From Phoronis australis (lineage: Eukaryota > Phoronida > Phoronidae), in assembly GCA_002633005.1 (NCBI GenBank), contig NMRA01000182.1, positions 195,077 to 259,076 of the forward strand: 64,000 nucleotides of DNA. The letters run 5' to 3'. The translations under genes were made by a program, and so were the position numbers. The notes beneath the pieces are model-generated. The model saw only the letters and a list, made by a program, of their open reading frames with translations. It did not search any database and had not been told where the DNA came from. Each line of letters opens with the position of its first letter. Position 1 is the stretch's first letter. Positions 61,022 to 64,000 of the stretch are shown here, piece after piece.

Positions 61022-63085
61022 AGCCACCAGAGGGCGAACAAACGTCCAATCCATCTGAAAATGGTTACATGCCATTGCATCTTTAATAGAAAGCTATTTA
61101 CCACATTTCATAAAAACCTGTCAAGGAACTTCAGAGAAACAAAAGGAGAACAAAAAATAATGAAATTGGCGCTTTGGGACACAGCCTTCATTGGATCCGT
61201 CTGAAAGACGAAGTCATATGTTGTTAGCTTCATATAAATACGAGTACTAAATTTAATAAAGATCCTGCAGTGACTTTAGGAGATGCAGCTATGGGCGCAA
61301 AACAAAACTACCACTAGGAGGTGCTACAGTAGTCGAATGCATCAACCGTCCTCTTCACACTGAGAACATATACACCAATTTTCAAAGTCATCCTCAGAAT
61401 GGTTTGGTAGATCGAGGGGTGGACACCAAAAAACAAGACTCGAAAACAGAAAAAAATGGCCACTAGGTGGCGCAAAAGTTCCTCGATTCCATCCCAAAGC
61501 GGGAGGATAGCATCATCTCACCAATAAATGTCTATATTCCAAACTTTCTGATAATCCATTGAGGACCTTTGAAGATACAGAGGTAAGCCTAAAAATGATA
61601 ATTGTCACTAGGGGGCACAGTGGCAGTCAGATCCGTCCGAAAGTAGTTGCCATCCGTTGTTAACATCATATAAATACACTTGCTAAACTTAGATAAGATG
61701 CTGCAAACAGTTTAGGAGATACAGTCATGGGCGCAAAAAAAACTGCCACTAGGAGGCGCCACAGTTGTCGAAGTCATTGGTAAATCATCCGTCAGCTTCG
61801 TAGTAAGAACATACATGCCAATTCTCACAATCATCTTAAGTGCGGTTTGGTTGATAGAGGGGTGGACGCCAAAAAACAGTAAAAACGGCCACTAGGTGGC
61901 GCAAACTACGTCAAATCCATCCGAAAATGGGAGGATAGCTTCATCTCACTAATAGGTGCCTAAAAATATATTTCAAATTTTATGAAAATACATTGAGGAC
62001 CTTTGAAGATACAGAGGTAAACGTAAAAAACATAAATTGCCACTAGGGGGCACACCAGTAGTCAGATCCGTCCGAAAGTCATTCATTGTCAACATCATAT
62101 AGATATACTTGCAGCATTTAGTAAAGATTCTGCCAATGGTTTAGGAAATAGAGCCATGGGCGCAAAAAGAGACAAAACTACCACTAGGAGGCGTCACAGA
62201 AGTCGAAATTATCGGAAAATCATCGTCAATCGTCCTCTTCATAGTAAGAGCATACATGCCAATTTTCATAATCATACTTAGAGCGGTTTGGTTGACAGAG
62301 GAGTGGACGCTAAAAAACAGACTCGAAAACAGCAAAAATGGCCACTAGGTAGCAAAAACTACGTCGAATCCATCCCAAAACGGGAGGATAGCATCATCTC
62401 TCTAATAAGTGCCTATATTCCATATTTTATGAAAATTCCTTGAAGACCTTTGAAGATACAAAGGTAAACGTAAAAAAATTAAATTGCCACTAGGGGGCAC
62501 ACCGGTAGTCAGATCCGTCGGAAAGTCCTGGTCATCCATTATCATAATTATATAAATACACTTGCAGTAAAGATCCTGCCAGCGGTTAAGGAGATACAGC
62601 CATGGGCGCAAAAAGAGACAGAACTGCCACTAGGAGGCACCACAGTATTCGAAATTGTCGGAAAATCATCGTCAGCCGTCTTCTTCATAATAAAAACATA
62701 CATGCCACTTTCCACGAACATCCTTAGAGCGGTTTGGTTGATAGAGGGGTGGACGCCAAAAAACTCGAAAACAGCAAAAATGGCCACTAGGTGGCGCAAA
62801 CTATGTCGAATCCATCGAAAACGGGAGGATAGCATCATCTCACTAATAGATGCCTATATGTCAAACTTTATGAAAATACGTTTAGGACCTTTGAAGATAA
62901 AGAGGTAAGCGTAAAAAATAAAATGGCCACTAGGGGGCACACCGGTGGTTGGATCCGTCCGAAAGTTCGCTCACGCCGTCCCATCCATGAAAGGAACATA
63001 TCTGCAAAATTTCATGAACGTACCTCAAAGGGTTTTGGAGATAGAGCAGCAGACGACAGACGCCCGATGAAGATGACGGCATAAT
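61022..63085 (+). repeat. Array of ~147-bp monomers each with a CTCF-like motif; ~440-bp higher-order repeat
   Basis: The core CCACTAGGNGGC (or close variant) occurs at 61311, 61460, 61605, 61746, 61889, 62040, 62181, 62342, 62487, 62627, 62784 and 62927, all on the plus strand, with an outlying CCACCAGAGGGCG at 61024. Neighbouring sites are 140-161 bp apart. They cycle through three types, CCACTAGGAGGC, CCACTAGGTGGC and CCACTAGGGGGC, so the larger unit is about 440 bp, four times over. Monomers also share GATACAG or GATAGAG upstream of the site and TCCGTCCGAAAG or TCCATCC-type words downstream. Non-coding. Located in the SON intron leading to the first visible exon. Confidence 0.95.
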
Positions 63086-63089
63086 GCAT

Positions 63090-64000
63090 CCACATATAAA
63101 TATGTGGGCACATAAAAATTATTCAGAAGACAGCTTTTGATGATGTCCTAAAAAGTTGCAATACTTAACCTATGTTAATTATGTCAAGTCCAACTTCAAC
63201 TGTAATTAATAAGCAGGTCTGAATGTTTCAGTTCAACCAATCAATGAACTCCGCTCATTCGATGGTTTTATCATGCAGAATTTACAACAATGACATTATA
63301 AAAAACAAAAGAGTTTCGCCCCAAAACATGAGCCAAAACAAGGCTTTCTAAAGATGTCACTGAATGGGGATGCAGTTTGCTGTTTGCTCTTTTTCCGACT
63401 TCAAACCAGAAACTTTTTTCAGTACACAGTGTGTCAGACAAGATTCAACATGCAAGAAAAGAAAAGCATCGTTACCGGTATTAATAGAATTTTTTTTTTA
63501 ATTTTCAAAGGCACATTTATTCTAAACACCTAGTACAAAAATGCTGTCACTACTTTCAGATGTCCTATGGTCTTAGTTTACCAAGGAATTCCGATTTGTA
63601 CCACAGGTTCGGTGTCTGCTGGTCTGGGACTGGAGTTTAGGGAATCGTCGTTAGATTTTAGAGGTTCTCTATTGTGGAACTGTATCCACGCCATTACAGC
63701 AGATATGTCAATCACAATCAATCAGCTGGTACAAGCAACATGACTTCTGTATGCATAGCATGATGGCTTGTCAATTGTGTGCAACTCCATAATGCACTGA
63801 GAGTGGACCTCAGATATTTAAGGTGAGTTTTTGAAACAAGAACGATTTAGTTTACTAGACAATTTTCAATTTTCAATGAAGACAATTCCTGTTGTTGGTG
63901 GTGAACTGTACATTTCTGTTCATGATGCCACTAAATTTCGTTTATTCTATCCCTTTCTCTGCAAAAGCGTAAACTTTAAAACTAAATTAAAACTACATTT
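63090..64000. other. SON: SON intron or upstream sequence, no supported exon
   Basis: No RS-rich or other SON-like exon found. Contains copy B of the dispersed repeat of 21663 at about 63590-63655. Confidence 0.4.
63590..63655 (+). repeat. Dispersed repeat, copy B
   Basis: ATTTGTACCACAGGTTCGGT then GTCTGCTGGT and TGGAGTTTAG in the same order and orientation as at 21663. Confidence 0.5.

Noticed and set aside
61022-63085. Open frames inside the monomer array read as genes
   Set aside because: They repeat with the monomer, start at arbitrary points and have no conserved protein features; the region is satellite-like.

Overview
The window is nuclear DNA from an animal. It is AT-rich, its genes are broken into many short exons with GT-AG introns of 0.3 to 4 kb, and the proteins are clear relatives of vertebrate ones. 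Long intergenic stretches full of tandem and dispersed repeats, a lack of vertebrate SINE/LINE families I would recognise, and sequence distance from the human proteins suggest an invertebrate bilaterian (probably marine). I cannot name the species. Three isolated N characters (27473, 36334, 54822) show a draft assembly.

Four conserved genes and one unrecognised gene can be supported. (1) Minus strand, 9702 down to the left edge: an RNF207-type RING/B-box protein, eight firm coding exons plus a probable ninth that runs off the window. (2) Plus strand, 12072-13787: porcupine (PORCN), the MBOAT enzyme that palmitoleoylates Wnt, with an uninterrupted reading frame. RNF207 and PORCN are head to head, sharing roughly 11.5-12.0 kb as promoter space. 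(3) Plus strand, 23301-24008: a single-exon 235-residue protein that I do not recognise. (4) Minus strand, 43510 to 31001: a complete 889-residue furin/kexin-family proprotein convertase, most like prohormone convertase 1, in 11 coding exons that join in frame throughout, with a probable upstream noncoding exon near 47.2 kb. (5) Minus strand, 60912 to 51040: the C-terminal 434 residues of SON (RS region, G-patch, dsRNA-binding domain) in ten exons; its 5' exons lie beyond the right edge.

The genes do not form a pathway. Porcupine acts on Wnt in the ER, the convertase cleaves secreted precursors, SON is a nuclear-speckle splicing cofactor and RNF207 is a chaperone-linked RING protein. They look like ordinary housekeeping and signalling neighbours.

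The most unusual content is non-coding. About 2 kb at 61.0-63.1 kb, upstream of the first visible SON exon, is an array of nucleosome-length (about 147 bp) monomers, nearly every one carrying a CTCF-consensus-like motif in the same orientation and arranged as a roughly 440-bp three-monomer higher-order repeat. The stop-codon end of SON has been tandemly copied in 61-bp steps into its own 3' UTR. A 423-bp element with 46-bp inverted ends lies between SON and the convertase. Small hairpin elements recur in introns, and a 29-bp repeat in a convertase intron carries a POU/homeodomain-like site three times.
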